From: Photobacterium jeanii
GTDB lineage: Bacteria; Pseudomonadota; Gammaproteobacteria; Enterobacterales; Vibrionaceae
Direction: 5' to 3'
Assembly: GCF_001650345.1 (NCBI RefSeq)
Contig: NZ_LVHF01000012.1
Span: 186,001-250,000, forward strand
Length of the DNA: 64,000 nucleotides
Under the pieces are notes generated by a model. It was not told where the DNA came from. It made no database searches and was given only the letters and a program-made list of their open reading frames with translations. A program made the position numbers and the translations under genes. Below are positions 26,356-35,096 of the stretch, piece after piece; position 1 is the stretch's first letter; each line of letters opens with the position of its first letter.

Positions 26356-26715
26356 ATGATCGATAAAACAGTAGTGAAAGCGGCTAAAAACGTCGTAGAA
26401 AGCGGGGAAGGGGTAGCGCGTAATATCTGGCTAGCAGGCTTAGGTTTATACAGCCGCACCCTTGAAGAAGCACAACAACTTAACGAAAAAACCAACGTGG
26501 TGTTCGATGAGCTAGTTGAGCGCGGTAAAGAAGTTGAAACCGAAGCGAAAGAATGCATCGGTAAGAATGCTGAAAAAGCAACTGATGAAGTTGAAGCCGG
26601 CATGAACGACTTGTTCTACCGTCTAAGCGGTGTTGACCGTGAAAAACTAGAACGCATGGATGAGAAAATCGACAAGCTTACAGAAGCTGTCGAAAAGTTG
26701 GCAGAAGCTCAGTAA
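26356..26715 (+). CDS. Phasin family protein, short form
   Basis: A 119-residue paralogue of the upstream gene (ARNIWLAGLGLYSRTLEEAQQLNEKTNVVFDELVERGKEVE matches its N-terminal domain) without the basic tail. It ends in a heptad-like helix (LERMDEKIDKLTEAVEKLAEAQ) that could mediate oligomerisation. Known: PhaI-type phasins of this size coat polyhydroxyalkanoate granules. It lies 79 bases after the PhaF-like gene, before a strong terminator, so both are probably one transcript. Confidence 0.85.
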   Translation: MIDKTVVKAAKNVVESGEGVARNIWLAGLGLYSRTLEEAQQLNEKTNVVFDELVERGKEVETEAKECIGKNAEKATDEVEAGMNDLFYRLSGVDREKLERMDEKIDKLTEAVEKLAEAQ

Positions 26716-26818
26716 CTGCCAGCTGAGGCAGCACAGCTTAGAGCGCTAGGGCATCTGGCGCTCATGCCAGCCAAGTTGTTGCTGTCTTTTCCTAACGTGA
26801 CAGCGACGTTAGGAGTTC

Positions 26819-26852
26819 GGGGGCACGTGAGCCATGCATGTGCCCCTTTTTT
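26819..26852 (+). terminator. Terminator of the phasin operon
   Basis: GGGGCACGTG / CATGTGCCCC (one G-U pair) with a 7-base loop, followed by TTTTTT. Confidence 0.85.
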
Positions 26853-27106
26853 GTATCAAGTTTGCTCATATTGACAAAGGGCGTACAAACGAGGATACCG
26901 CAACACTGGACGTAGCATGTTGCTGACTAAATAGCTGGTGGCATAAGTAAAAATTGTCGGTCATGTAACGATTTTATGACATCTATTTGCTTAATTTTGT
27001 CATAAGTCTTTGAGCTGTGATTGACCAACTGAGTAATAAGCTTCTACGTTTATATCAGAGTTGTTTCATTTTGGAGCAGGTTGATAGCGAACGAAAGGTG
27101 GTGATT

Positions 27107-28042
27107 ATGGATAGTTGGCGTAATCGTGCATTCAATAAATTGCTCTATCGCGTCATGCGACAACGACTTGCGCGTTGTACCTCAACGCTCGAAATGCGTG
27201 AGCTGATATTGAGTATTGATAACTACGGTGCATTAATCTCTACGCCAAAGCAAATGGACGTGACACCCACAAAATTTGCTAATGTGGCTTGTGACTGGGT
27301 GAATATGCCGCAAAGTAGCGGTAACAAAATCATTGTGTATTTTCATGGTGGTGGCTTTTGTTTTTATAGCCCGAACATTCACAATGCCTTCTTAGCGCGT
27401 GTCGCGCAGCAAACGCGTAGTCGCGGTTTAATGGTAAATTACAGTTTATCCCCGGAAAAACCTTACCCAGCGGCTCCCGATGAGTGCTTCGCGGTTTATC
27501 AGGCGCTATTGGTGAAAGGGTATTTACCTCAAAATATCATTCTTGCCGGTGACTCAGCAGGTGGAAATCTTGCGTTAACGACTTTATTGCGCTTACGTGA
27601 TGCAAAAATGCCTATGCCAGCTGGTATCGTATTGTTATCGCCCGTTACAGATATGGCAGTAACGGGGGAATCAGCCTTCACTAAGAGTAAAGACGATCCT
27701 TTTTTCGATTTAAGTAGTTTGTTGCTAATGCGCAATAACTATTTAGGTAATCATAACCCTTGTGATCCGGATATCTCCCCTTATTACGCTGAACTACATG
27801 GTTTACCGCCATGCTTTGTTACAGCAGGAACAGAAGAGCTATTGATGGATGATGCTATTCGTCTTGCAGAGAAAATGAGTGCACAGGGTGGCGACGTAAC
27901 ATTGAACATTGTGAAAGGGGTGCCGCACGTTTATCCCTTGTTCTATCAATTAAGTGAGTCGCGAGATGCGATTAAATTGATATCGGAATTTATCAATAAA
28001 GCCTATAAATGTAGTGACACCGTCACAAAACAGGCGAGCTGA
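27107..28042 (+). CDS. Alpha/beta hydrolase, hormone-sensitive lipase family
   Basis: About 312 residues. Seen: oxyanion-hole motif HGGGF (80-84), nucleophile elbow GDSAGG (Ser150), acid residue region GTEELLMDDA and catalytic His in GVPHVYPLF, the layout of bacterial HSL-type carboxylesterases. It hydrolyses acyl esters; substrate unknown. AAAGGTGG six bases before ATG 27107 supports this start; an in-frame GTG at 27017 would add 30 residues. It follows the phasin operon after a terminator, so a link to PHA metabolism is only possible. Confidence 0.8.
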   Translation: MDSWRNRAFNKLLYRVMRQRLARCTSTLEMRELILSIDNYGALISTPKQMDVTPTKFANVACDWVNMPQSSGNKIIVYFHGGGFCFYSPNIHNAFLARVAQQTRSRGLMVNYSLSPEKPYPAAPDECFAVYQALLVKGYLPQNIILAGDSAGGNLALTTLLRLRDAKMPMPAGIVLLSPVTDMAVTGESAFTKSKDDPFFDLSSLLLMRNNYLGNHNPCDPDISPYYAELHGLPPCFVTAGTEELLMDDAIRLAEKMSAQGGDVTLNIVKGVPHVYPLFYQLSESRDAIKLISEFINKAYKCSDTVTKQAS

Positions 28043-28178
28043 CAGCTAAGAGTGGGAGTTGGCTCGCAATAATTTGTGATGGAATTTATGCTCATCCCCA
28101 CATTTTGTAGGGCTAAGCCTGTGCGCGACGGAAATTGAAGGGTATATTTACCTTAGTGATAGTTGTATGAGTTGAAAA

Positions 28179-28532
28179 ATGTCATCAGATTTTTACGGCA
28201 CAAGTGCGGCCTATAAGCGCAAAGAACAAGATTACCGTGAGAAAGCCCTGAAATTGTACCCTTGGGTATGTGGTCGTTGTTCGCGTGAGTTTGTTTATTC
28301 AAATTTGCGTGAATTGACAGTTCACCATGTGGATCATGACCATACTAACAACCCTGAAGACGGTAGTAATTGGGAGTTGTTGTGTTTGTTTTGTCACGAT
28401 CATGAACATGAGAAATACACTGAGCATGATCAGCAAATGGGCAGCGTAGTGAAAGCAGGGGAAGATGAGCACGAAGCGGCGACTTTTAACCCTTTTGCGA
28501 ATTTAAAAGCCATGATGGACCAGAAGAAGTAA
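28179..28532 (+). CDS. yajD: YajD family HNH nuclease
   Basis: A 117-residue protein nearly identical over its core to E. coli YajD: YREKALKLYPWVCGRCSREF, NLRELTVHHVDHDHTNNPEDGSNWELLCLFCHDHEH. The two CxxC pairs make a zinc site and H-H...N...H forms the HNH active site. The C-terminal PFANLKAMMDQKK is also shared. Its cellular role is not established in any species I know. Single gene, convergent with azoR across a terminator. Confidence 0.92.
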   Translation: MSSDFYGTSAAYKRKEQDYREKALKLYPWVCGRCSREFVYSNLRELTVHHVDHDHTNNPEDGSNWELLCLFCHDHEHEKYTEHDQQMGSVVKAGEDEHEAATFNPFANLKAMMDQKK

Positions 28533-28577
28533 ATTTACTTTTCTAGCCCTAAAAACGGCTTTCTAAATGGAATAAAA

Positions 28578-28602
28578 AAAACGAGGCTGCGGGCCTCGTT
28601 TT
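28578..28602. terminator. Bidirectional terminator between yajD and azoR
   Basis: AAAACGAGGC / GCCTCGTTTT with a 5-base loop and flanking A/T tracts. Confidence 0.85.
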
Positions 28603-28626
28603 GTCGTATTCAGGGTAGTAGATTTA

Positions 28627-29220
28627 TTAAGCGTTGATCTCTGCCAGTGCTTGTTTTGCGCTATTGAGTGATTGTGATGCCATCTCATCACCCATAGCTA
28701 AAGCCTCACCGTAAATGAAGTTCACGTCAGTCATGCCTACAAAGCCCAGCATGTTACGTAAGTAAGGTGTTAGGGTATCGCTTGGTGCATCTTTGTGAAT
28801 GCCACCACGAGTCGTCACTACGATCACTTTCTTGTCGGTTAGTAAGCCAACAGGGCCTGTTTCTGTGTATGAGAAAGTGACACCTGCACGTGCAATGAGA
28901 TCGAACCAGTTTTTCAATTGAGTCGGTACCATAAAGTTGTACATTGGCGCAGCCATAATAATGGTATCGCTAGCTTTAATTTCATCAATTAACTGGTCTG
29001 AAAGTGCCAATACAGATTGTTGTTCTTCTGAAAGTTGATCGCCACCACGTAAAGCATTGGCAACTTGACCATCCAGCATAGGTAGCGGTGAAGACACTAA
29101 ATCACGCTCGATAATGGCATCGGTTTTTCCTTCCCACTGGTTTAGTAAGTGGTCAACCAACGCGTTTGATTGTGAGTAGTCGCCGAGAATGCTGGATTTA
29201 AGAACAAGAACCTTAGCCAT
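28627..29220 (-). CDS. azoR: FMN-dependent NADH-azoreductase
   Basis: A 197-residue flavodoxin-fold quinone/azo reductase. Seen: N-terminal FMN phosphate-binding segment [46 protein letters not shown] and TTRGGIHKD, all characteristic of AzoR. It transfers two electrons from NADH to quinones and azo compounds in the cytoplasm, mainly a protective role. Length equals the family norm. Monocistronic with a terminator at its end. Confidence 0.92.
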   Translation of the reverse strand: MAKVLVLKSSILGDYSQSNALVDHLLNQWEGKTDAIIERDLVSSPLPMLDGQVANALRGGDQLSEEQQSVLALSDQLIDEIKASDTIIMAAPMYNFMVPTQLKNWFDLIARAGVTFSYTETGPVGLLTDKKVIVVTTRGGIHKDAPSDTLTPYLRNMLGFVGMTDVNFIYGEALAMGDEMASQSLNSAKQALAEINA

Positions 29221-29622
29221 AATGATTTTCCTCTAATGAATTCACATGAGCTGTTTCAATCAGTCTATGTTTGATGAAGTAGTGCTCTGTGCTGATGGCG
29301 TTACTATAAGAGTTGGCGAGGTGAAGTAACATCCACAGAAGTTGGTCAACTTGTTCGAAAAAATCGAATGAGAATGTTGAGTTGCGAGGATGTGGCTATA
29401 AGCAAGGCAAAAAATAGCCCGAAACGACTCCTGTTTCGGGCTTAGGGGAATGGCTCGTGAGAGCCTTGCGCTAACTGGTTAGTAAATGGAGATCAATTAC
29501 ACTATCAATGTTAGTTCACGCAGTATAATTTACCAGTTTTAGCAATGAGAATCGGATACAGCAGCAAGATTAGGGCTGCTAAATACCAATCACTGGATAT
29601 TTACCTATTAGATATCAAACTA
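29221..29622. other. Intergenic region between azoR and rsmF
   Basis: About 400 bases holding the azoR promoter region, the rsmF terminator (29416-29442), and a small hairpin GGCTC-GTGA-GAGCC near 29452. No ORF is supported. Confidence 0.5.
29416..29442 (-). terminator. Terminator downstream of rsmF
   Basis: AGCCCGAAAC / GTTTCGGGCT with a 7-base loop; reverse strand continues ATTTTTTG. It lies about 180 bases after the rsmF stop. Confidence 0.75.
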
Positions 29623-31053
29623 CTAGATATTAAATAGATTAGTATCACGCACCATCTCACGAGGTAGACCATTCTTAATGCGGTTGCCGACCCACTTACC
29701 AATACCGATTGGGTAATCACGGTAAATGACGATCACTTCGCCTTTACCGGATAGGTTCTCTGGGCGAATATCACGACCCATAAACCATTCTTTGGCTTGC
29801 TCAGCATTCAGTGTAACAGACACGCTTTCATCGCCTTTCGCTAGTGCCATGATGGCTTCGTGCTGCCAGCGGTAGCCTTTCTTATGTTGCTCAGCTAGTT
29901 TGATCCCCATACGTTGGAAACGAATTTCTGTCAGCAGTGGGCGCAGGTTTTTCGGGAACAACCAGAGTTCTTTATCACGTACCCAAATGTCGCTGTGCTC
30001 TGGAATCGTGATATCCAAGGTTTGTTTAAGGCTTGCAGCAATATCTTTGTGCTCTTTATCGCTAACCATCGAAAACGGAAACTTACCCATGCGTTTTTTT
30101 ACTTTCGGGGTTTCAACAGAAGCATGCTTGCGAATGCGAGCAACAAAGAAACCTTCGCTATCAAAAATCTGTGGGTAAACGTGGAGGAAACCTTCTTCGG
30201 TCGTTGATTGCTGCGCACCGTCGAACAGATCGTTCAGTGGTTCAAATTCAACCGCATCACCGAAGGTCTCTTTTAGGAAATGGCAAACATCCTGGTTTTC
30301 AGTGCGATTCAGTGTACAGGTTGAATACACCATTACGCCGCCCGGTTTTAAGGCTTGGAATGCACTGATGATGAGGTTGCGTTGTACTTCCGCAATGTCT
30401 TCAATTGAAGATAGTGACCAGTTAGCCATTGCATCTTCATCTTTGCGGATCGCACCTTCGCCAGAACATGGCGCATCAAGCAAGATTGAATCAAAAGATT
30501 CAGGAGCCCAGCCACCGAATACACAGCCATCAAAGTGGGTTAGGGAGGCGTTATAAACACCGCAACGTTGCAGATTCGAGTGTAGAACCTTGATACGGCT
30601 AGCCGCTAGTTCATTGGCAACTAGCGCACCTTGGTTTTGCATTGCTGCTGCAATTTGAGTTGTTTTTGAACCCGGCGCAGACGCCATATCAAGTACACAA
30701 TCAAGTTGATCGTTGTCAGCAAGCAGCGCAGTGACTGGCATCATTGAGCTTGCTTCTTGAATGTAGAATAGGCCAGCTAAATGCTCAGCAGTGTTACCTA
30801 GCGAGACGGTTTCTTCGTCTTCACGTTCAATCCAAAAACCAGTTTCACACCAAGGTACAGGTGTTAAGGTCCAGTCTTTATCGGCAACACGAGCAAGGAA
30901 GTCATCAACACTGATTTTTAAGGTGTTCACTCGAATACTACGGCGAAGCGGCGTTTTACAACACGCGAGGAACTCGTCCATATCGAGGTTAGCAGGCATG
31001 GTGCTGCGGATCAGTTCAATGAAGTCTTCAGGGATATAGATTTTAGAATGCAA
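29623..31053 (-). CDS. rsmF: 16S rRNA m5C1407 methyltransferase RsmF
   Basis: A 476-residue SAM-dependent RNA cytosine-C5 methyltransferase. Seen: SAM motif VLDMASAPGSKTTQIAA, motif IV LLDAPCSGEGAIRKD with its Cys, and motif VI catalytic Cys in VYSTCTLNRTENQ, then a C-terminal PUA-like region. Similarity to E. coli RsmF/YebU runs throughout. In E. coli the gene also follows letA-letB; here a terminator (31141) separates it from letB. Confidence 0.94.
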   Translation of the reverse strand: MHSKIYIPEDFIELIRSTMPANLDMDEFLACCKTPLRRSIRVNTLKISVDDFLARVADKDWTLTPVPWCETGFWIEREDEETVSLGNTAEHLAGLFYIQEASSMMPVTALLADNDQLDCVLDMASAPGSKTTQIAAAMQNQGALVANELAASRIKVLHSNLQRCGVYNASLTHFDGCVFGGWAPESFDSILLDAPCSGEGAIRKDEDAMANWSLSSIEDIAEVQRNLIISAFQALKPGGVMVYSTCTLNRTENQDVCHFLKETFGDAVEFEPLNDLFDGAQQSTTEEGFLHVYPQIFDSEGFFVARIRKHASVETPKVKKRMGKFPFSMVSDKEHKDIAASLKQTLDITIPEHSDIWVRDKELWLFPKNLRPLLTEIRFQRMGIKLAEQHKKGYRWQHEAIMALAKGDESVSVTLNAEQAKEWFMGRDIRPENLSGKGEVIVIYRDYPIGIGKWVGNRIKNGLPREMVRDTNLFNI

Positions 31054-31140
31054 GGGAGTGTCTCATTAACTGGCGTAATTTGCGGGTGAGTTTAACGTAA
31101 ATCGGCTAATTAATCGAAGACTCAGAGACAGGAAAAACAA

Positions 31141-31164
31141 AAAGGAGCACCGAAGCGCTCCTTT
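31141..31164 (-). terminator. Terminator after letB
   Basis: AAAGGAGC / GCTCCTTT with an 8-base loop, then TTGTTTTT on the reverse strand, 22 bases past letB. Confidence 0.75.
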
Positions 31165-31185
31165 CATCTTTAATATGGATTGTGA

Positions 31186-33810
31186 TTAATCACGAGGAAT
31201 GGCTGTGCGCCACTCTTTCCACTCAGGTTTCGCACTCTTGTTAAGTAAGAAGTGAGTGTTTTGCTTAGCGATAGGGGCTAACGGGTGTTTTTCTGGGGTC
31301 GCGAAAGCAATACCGCCTCGGATTAAGCTATCAACTGTGCCGCTATTAACTGTTGCACCCGTGATGCCAATTGAGACATCAAAACCAGATACGTTCCAGA
31401 ATACGGTGTCCTTACGAACAAGGTGGCTGTACTCCTGTTCAATCTGGGCTTCAATCATGACGCGATCAGAAAGATCACCTAAGCTCACTTTTACTACCTG
31501 ACCTACCTGAATATCACGGTAGAGCAGTGGTGTTCCTTCGCTAATAGAGTTGCGCTTCTCACTTTCCAGAACCAGAGTGAGGCCAGCGTTAACCAATTCC
31601 GCACTACCGAGAGCAAAAGTTTGTTGTTTAATGCCTTTGCCCGGCGTCACAGAAATGTACGAGCTCAATAAGCTATCAAGGTTTTTGGTTTCTGTTAGGC
31701 TAAGTTTTGGTTTCACAATCCAGAAGTAGCTTCCTGCACGTGCAATAACATGAGCAAATTTAGGGAATAGACGCGCTTTAATATCAACGCTTTCGCTTTC
31801 AAAATCAGGAGTGATCTCGGTTACTTTACCAATCGCAATGCCGTGGTAACGGATTTCCGTTCCTACTGCTAAAGAACGCGCATCTTTCGCTGATAGGTGG
31901 ATTTCCTGACCAAAGTTGCGTGCTTCGCTAAGGCTTGAGTAAATTTTGAAGCGACCGTTTTGCTTGTTGCTGACACCGTCAATTTCATCAAAGGCGATGC
32001 CACCTTTAATCAAAGTCGCCACTGGCGATGCGGTGATTTTCACGCCACCAAGACCAGCTTCTACTTCAACCCCAGAGCGATTCCAGAATACAGTGTTCGC
32101 TTTCACAAGGTGACGGTAGCGGTTTTCAATTTTCAGCGATACTGAAATACCCGTTGAGGTTAGGGCGTAGCGAGTAACTTCACCGACTTGAAGATTACGG
32201 TATAGCACTGGGCTACCTTCCGAGACTGGCGGTAGTTCATCAGCCACTAAGGTGTAGTTGGCGAACCCTTTGGCATTATCAGAAGCCAGTTGAGCAAGGC
32301 TTTCACTTTTATATAGCGGGTACTCTTTAGCGATCTTCTTGCTACCACCACTGGTGAAGCTGATTCCTGTGCTGATCAATTGCTCTGCTGGTGGCAAGCT
32401 AACATCTAAGCCTTTGCTACTGATATTGGCTTTGATGCCACCATCAATAAAGAAGCGGCTTGCGGAGCCAATCAGTGAGCGGTATTCCGCCTTAACAATC
32501 ACATTAAAGCGTACGTTTTGTTTATCTAGGAAAACCTTAGTAACACGACCAACTTCGATACCACGATGAAGGATCTTAGTTCCGCGTTTTACGCCATGGC
32601 TGCTGTCAGCGTACAAGCTAAATGTCGCTACGCCTTGCTGGTTTTCTTGTAACTCATCTTGAGTGATGGCTTTGAACTGACGGCTAGGCTGACCTTCACC
32701 TGGGATAAGGGTGAGGTAGTTACCACGGATCAAGTTGCCAATGTTTTTCACACCAGTTAGTGATACTTCGGCTTCTTCTAGCAAGATACTAGAGCCTGAA
32801 GTTAGTAAATCGCTCATGCTTGGTTCAACAGCGGCATGGGCAATGACTTTGTTACGGTTCTCGTCTAAACGAACATCGGAAATTTGACCGATTTGTAGGC
32901 CGCGATAAACTATCGGTGCACCGCCACCGCTAACATTACTGTTTTCTGGTAGTTCGATTTTAATCGCGATACCACGACCTGCGGTATTGAGATCAGGGTA
33001 GAGGCGGAACAAGTGATTGGTGTCAATTGGCAGACCTTCGTCGGGTGAGTCAAACGCAATCGCACCTGCAATCATGGCTGATAAGCTTTCGAACTGAACA
33101 TCAACGCCGTTGAAGTTGATGTTGGCGCTCATGCCACTCACATTCCAGAAGCGACTCTTGTTAGTGACTAAGTTGGCGTATTGTGGCTGGATCAAGACAT
33201 CAATCAGTACGCGCTTGTTATTTTCGCTCAAGGTGTAGTTGTACACTTCACCGACAGGGATTTTTTTGTAAAACACCTGTGAGCCAATACTGATTGAGCC
33301 TAGATCGGGTGCACGTAGCTGAATCGATAAACCTGCGCCGATAGGGGTGTCAGAAGGCTGTGAGTCTAACGCGATGAATTCTTGCGTTGCTTCACCTTCT
33401 CCCGGCTGTAGCGCGATGTAGTTACCGGAAACTAATGCATCTAAACCAGAAATACCAGTGATTGACGCTTTAGGTTTCACTAACCAAAAACGGGTGCCTG
33501 TATTTAAGGTTTGAACTGCCTCTGGGTAGATATCGGCTTCAACATAGATGCTTTCGAGGTCGTCAGATAAGTTAATGTCACGCACAATACCCACTTCAAG
33601 ACCTTGATAGCGAATAGTCGTGCGTCCAGCAATTAAACCAGCAGCATCGTTAAAGTGAATTTGGATCCGTTGCCCAGCATCATTAACAGCTTTAAACACC
33701 AGCCAACCGGCAAGCGCAAAAGCCAAAATTGGCAGTAACCAAAGTGGGGATATTGACCTGTCACGGCGAATATCGACGGGCTCTGGTTGGTTATTGTTTC
33801 CGTTGTTCAT
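31186..33810 (-). CDS. letB: Seven-MCE-domain intermembrane lipid tunnel protein LetB
   Basis: An 874-residue periplasm-spanning protein anchored by one N-terminal TM (about 21-42, LWLLPILAFALAGWLVF). Seven successive MCE repeats can be counted by the recurring block G-x-x-(I/V)-x-Y-x-G-(I/L)-x-(V/I)-G (for example TTIRYQGLEVGIV, TEIRYHGIAIGKV, TPLLYRDIQVGQV). Known: E. coli LetB (YebT) stacks seven MCE rings into a hydrophobic tunnel that moves lipids between membranes. Length matches the family. Overlaps letA by 20 bases. Confidence 0.94.
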   Translation of the reverse strand: MNNGNNNQPEPVDIRRDRSISPLWLLPILAFALAGWLVFKAVNDAGQRIQIHFNDAAGLIAGRTTIRYQGLEVGIVRDINLSDDLESIYVEADIYPEAVQTLNTGTRFWLVKPKASITGISGLDALVSGNYIALQPGEGEATQEFIALDSQPSDTPIGAGLSIQLRAPDLGSISIGSQVFYKKIPVGEVYNYTLSENNKRVLIDVLIQPQYANLVTNKSRFWNVSGMSANINFNGVDVQFESLSAMIAGAIAFDSPDEGLPIDTNHLFRLYPDLNTAGRGIAIKIELPENSNVSGGGAPIVYRGLQIGQISDVRLDENRNKVIAHAAVEPSMSDLLTSGSSILLEEAEVSLTGVKNIGNLIRGNYLTLIPGEGQPSRQFKAITQDELQENQQGVATFSLYADSSHGVKRGTKILHRGIEVGRVTKVFLDKQNVRFNVIVKAEYRSLIGSASRFFIDGGIKANISSKGLDVSLPPAEQLISTGISFTSGGSKKIAKEYPLYKSESLAQLASDNAKGFANYTLVADELPPVSEGSPVLYRNLQVGEVTRYALTSTGISVSLKIENRYRHLVKANTVFWNRSGVEVEAGLGGVKITASPVATLIKGGIAFDEIDGVSNKQNGRFKIYSSLSEARNFGQEIHLSAKDARSLAVGTEIRYHGIAIGKVTEITPDFESESVDIKARLFPKFAHVIARAGSYFWIVKPKLSLTETKNLDSLLSSYISVTPGKGIKQQTFALGSAELVNAGLTLVLESEKRNSISEGTPLLYRDIQVGQVVKVSLGDLSDRVMIEAQIEQEYSHLVRKDTVFWNVSGFDVSIGITGATVNSGTVDSLIRGGIAFATPEKHPLAPIAKQNTHFLLNKSAKPEWKEWRTAIPRD

Positions 33811-34987
33811 AGTTATCCCATATCAAGCGCGAATCTAAGCTTTCAGCGGCCAACATAGTTAGCACCACCACAATACCGAACGACACTGCGCCCGGGCCGG
33901 GTGTGAAATCAAGAATTTGTCCTCGGTCGATCAATGCCACCATGATGGAAATAACGAATAAATCCATCATTGACCATTTACCAATCCATTGAATGATGCG
34001 GTAAAGGTGCATACGTTGGCGGTGATAAACACGACGTTTGAACTGAATACAAAGCAGGATGTAGGCAAGCCCTAAAATTTTAGCGACTGGCACTACGATA
34101 CTGGCAATGAAAATAATGGCGGCAATGCCCGGCATACCCGTTTTCACAAGGTGTGCAACACCTGAAAAGATGGTGTCTTCAGCACGTTTACCATTATTTA
34201 AGAAAATAGAAATCGCGAACAAGTTAGCCGGGAAGATAAAAATCGTCGCTGAAATCAAGTATGCCCACGTTTTTTGGATTGAGTTCGGCATTCTTGAATG
34301 AAGCGCTGCATTACAACGTTTGCAGTGGCTACCTTCTTCTTGGCTTAAATGACAACTATGGCAATGATAGGCGAGTGCATTTGGCTCATGGTTGGTTTCT
34401 GGTTGCCATGCTTCCCAATAGCGGTTAGGGCTGATTCGGGTGATCAGTAATAGCATCAAGATTTGTAAGATCACCAAGCTGATCAAGCCTGGACCAATAT
34501 AAATATCAGCGTAATCTTGCACTTTGAAGCAAGAAATCCCCAAGCTCACCAAAAATACTTCGTACATTGCCCAATGTTTAAGATGCTGGATGATCCACAT
34601 TGAGGTTTTGAACAGCTTAAAGTGACGAATTTTCAAACCTAACTGTGCGGTAAGAACGGCACAACTGACGAGCAGAGGCGCGATAGTGCTACAGAATAAG
34701 ATCAGAAAAGCGACCGCAGGAAATTCAGGCGCAAGGGTGAAAGTACCCGCAGGCAGTGTAGCTGGGATCATTTGTCCGAATAAACGGATGGTGATCATCG
34801 GGTAAATATGAGCAGGTAAAAAGAGAATTAAGCAAGCAAGTGCGAGCGCAAATTCGCCGCTGAAACGGATAAAACCACCACGGTAGAGTCGGGTGTTGCA
34901 ACGAGGGCAGTAGGCGCTTTGATGACGTAATGCCACTTGAGGCATCACGGGCAAATCGCAACCTGGGCAGAGGCGAGCCGTCGACAT
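33791..34987 (-). CDS. letA: Integral membrane protein LetA (PqiA/YebS family)
   Basis: A 398-residue inner-membrane protein. Seen: two zinc-ribbon-like Cys sets, CPGCDLPV...CPRCNTRLYRGG at the N-terminus and CHSCHLSQEEGSHCKRCNAAL near 210-230, each followed by a four-helix hydrophobic block; this duplicated layout is the PqiA signature. Known: LetA works with LetB in lipid transport across the envelope. It overlaps letB, and the pair forms the expected operon. Confidence 0.94.
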   Translation of the reverse strand: MSTARLCPGCDLPVMPQVALRHQSAYCPRCNTRLYRGGFIRFSGEFALALACLILFLPAHIYPMITIRLFGQMIPATLPAGTFTLAPEFPAVAFLILFCSTIAPLLVSCAVLTAQLGLKIRHFKLFKTSMWIIQHLKHWAMYEVFLVSLGISCFKVQDYADIYIGPGLISLVILQILMLLLITRISPNRYWEAWQPETNHEPNALAYHCHSCHLSQEEGSHCKRCNAALHSRMPNSIQKTWAYLISATIFIFPANLFAISIFLNNGKRAEDTIFSGVAHLVKTGMPGIAAIIFIASIVVPVAKILGLAYILLCIQFKRRVYHRQRMHLYRIIQWIGKWSMMDLFVISIMVALIDRGQILDFTPGPGAVSFGIVVVLTMLAAESLDSRLIWDNYEQRKQ

Positions 34988-35061
34988 GGGGTGGTTAATC
35001 CTTTAAAAAATCTTTGCTAGCTCATACTGAGCAAAGCATGAGTTGTTCATGAATAAAAGAA

Positions 35062-35080
35062 CCGCTGCATGATGCAGCGG
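35062..35080 (-). terminator. Hairpin terminator after ABC exporter
   Basis: CCGCTGCAT-G-ATGCAGCGG, followed on the reverse strand by TTCTTTT, 17 bases beyond the exporter gene. Confidence 0.65.
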
Positions 35081-35096
35081 CTAAACGAACACTATA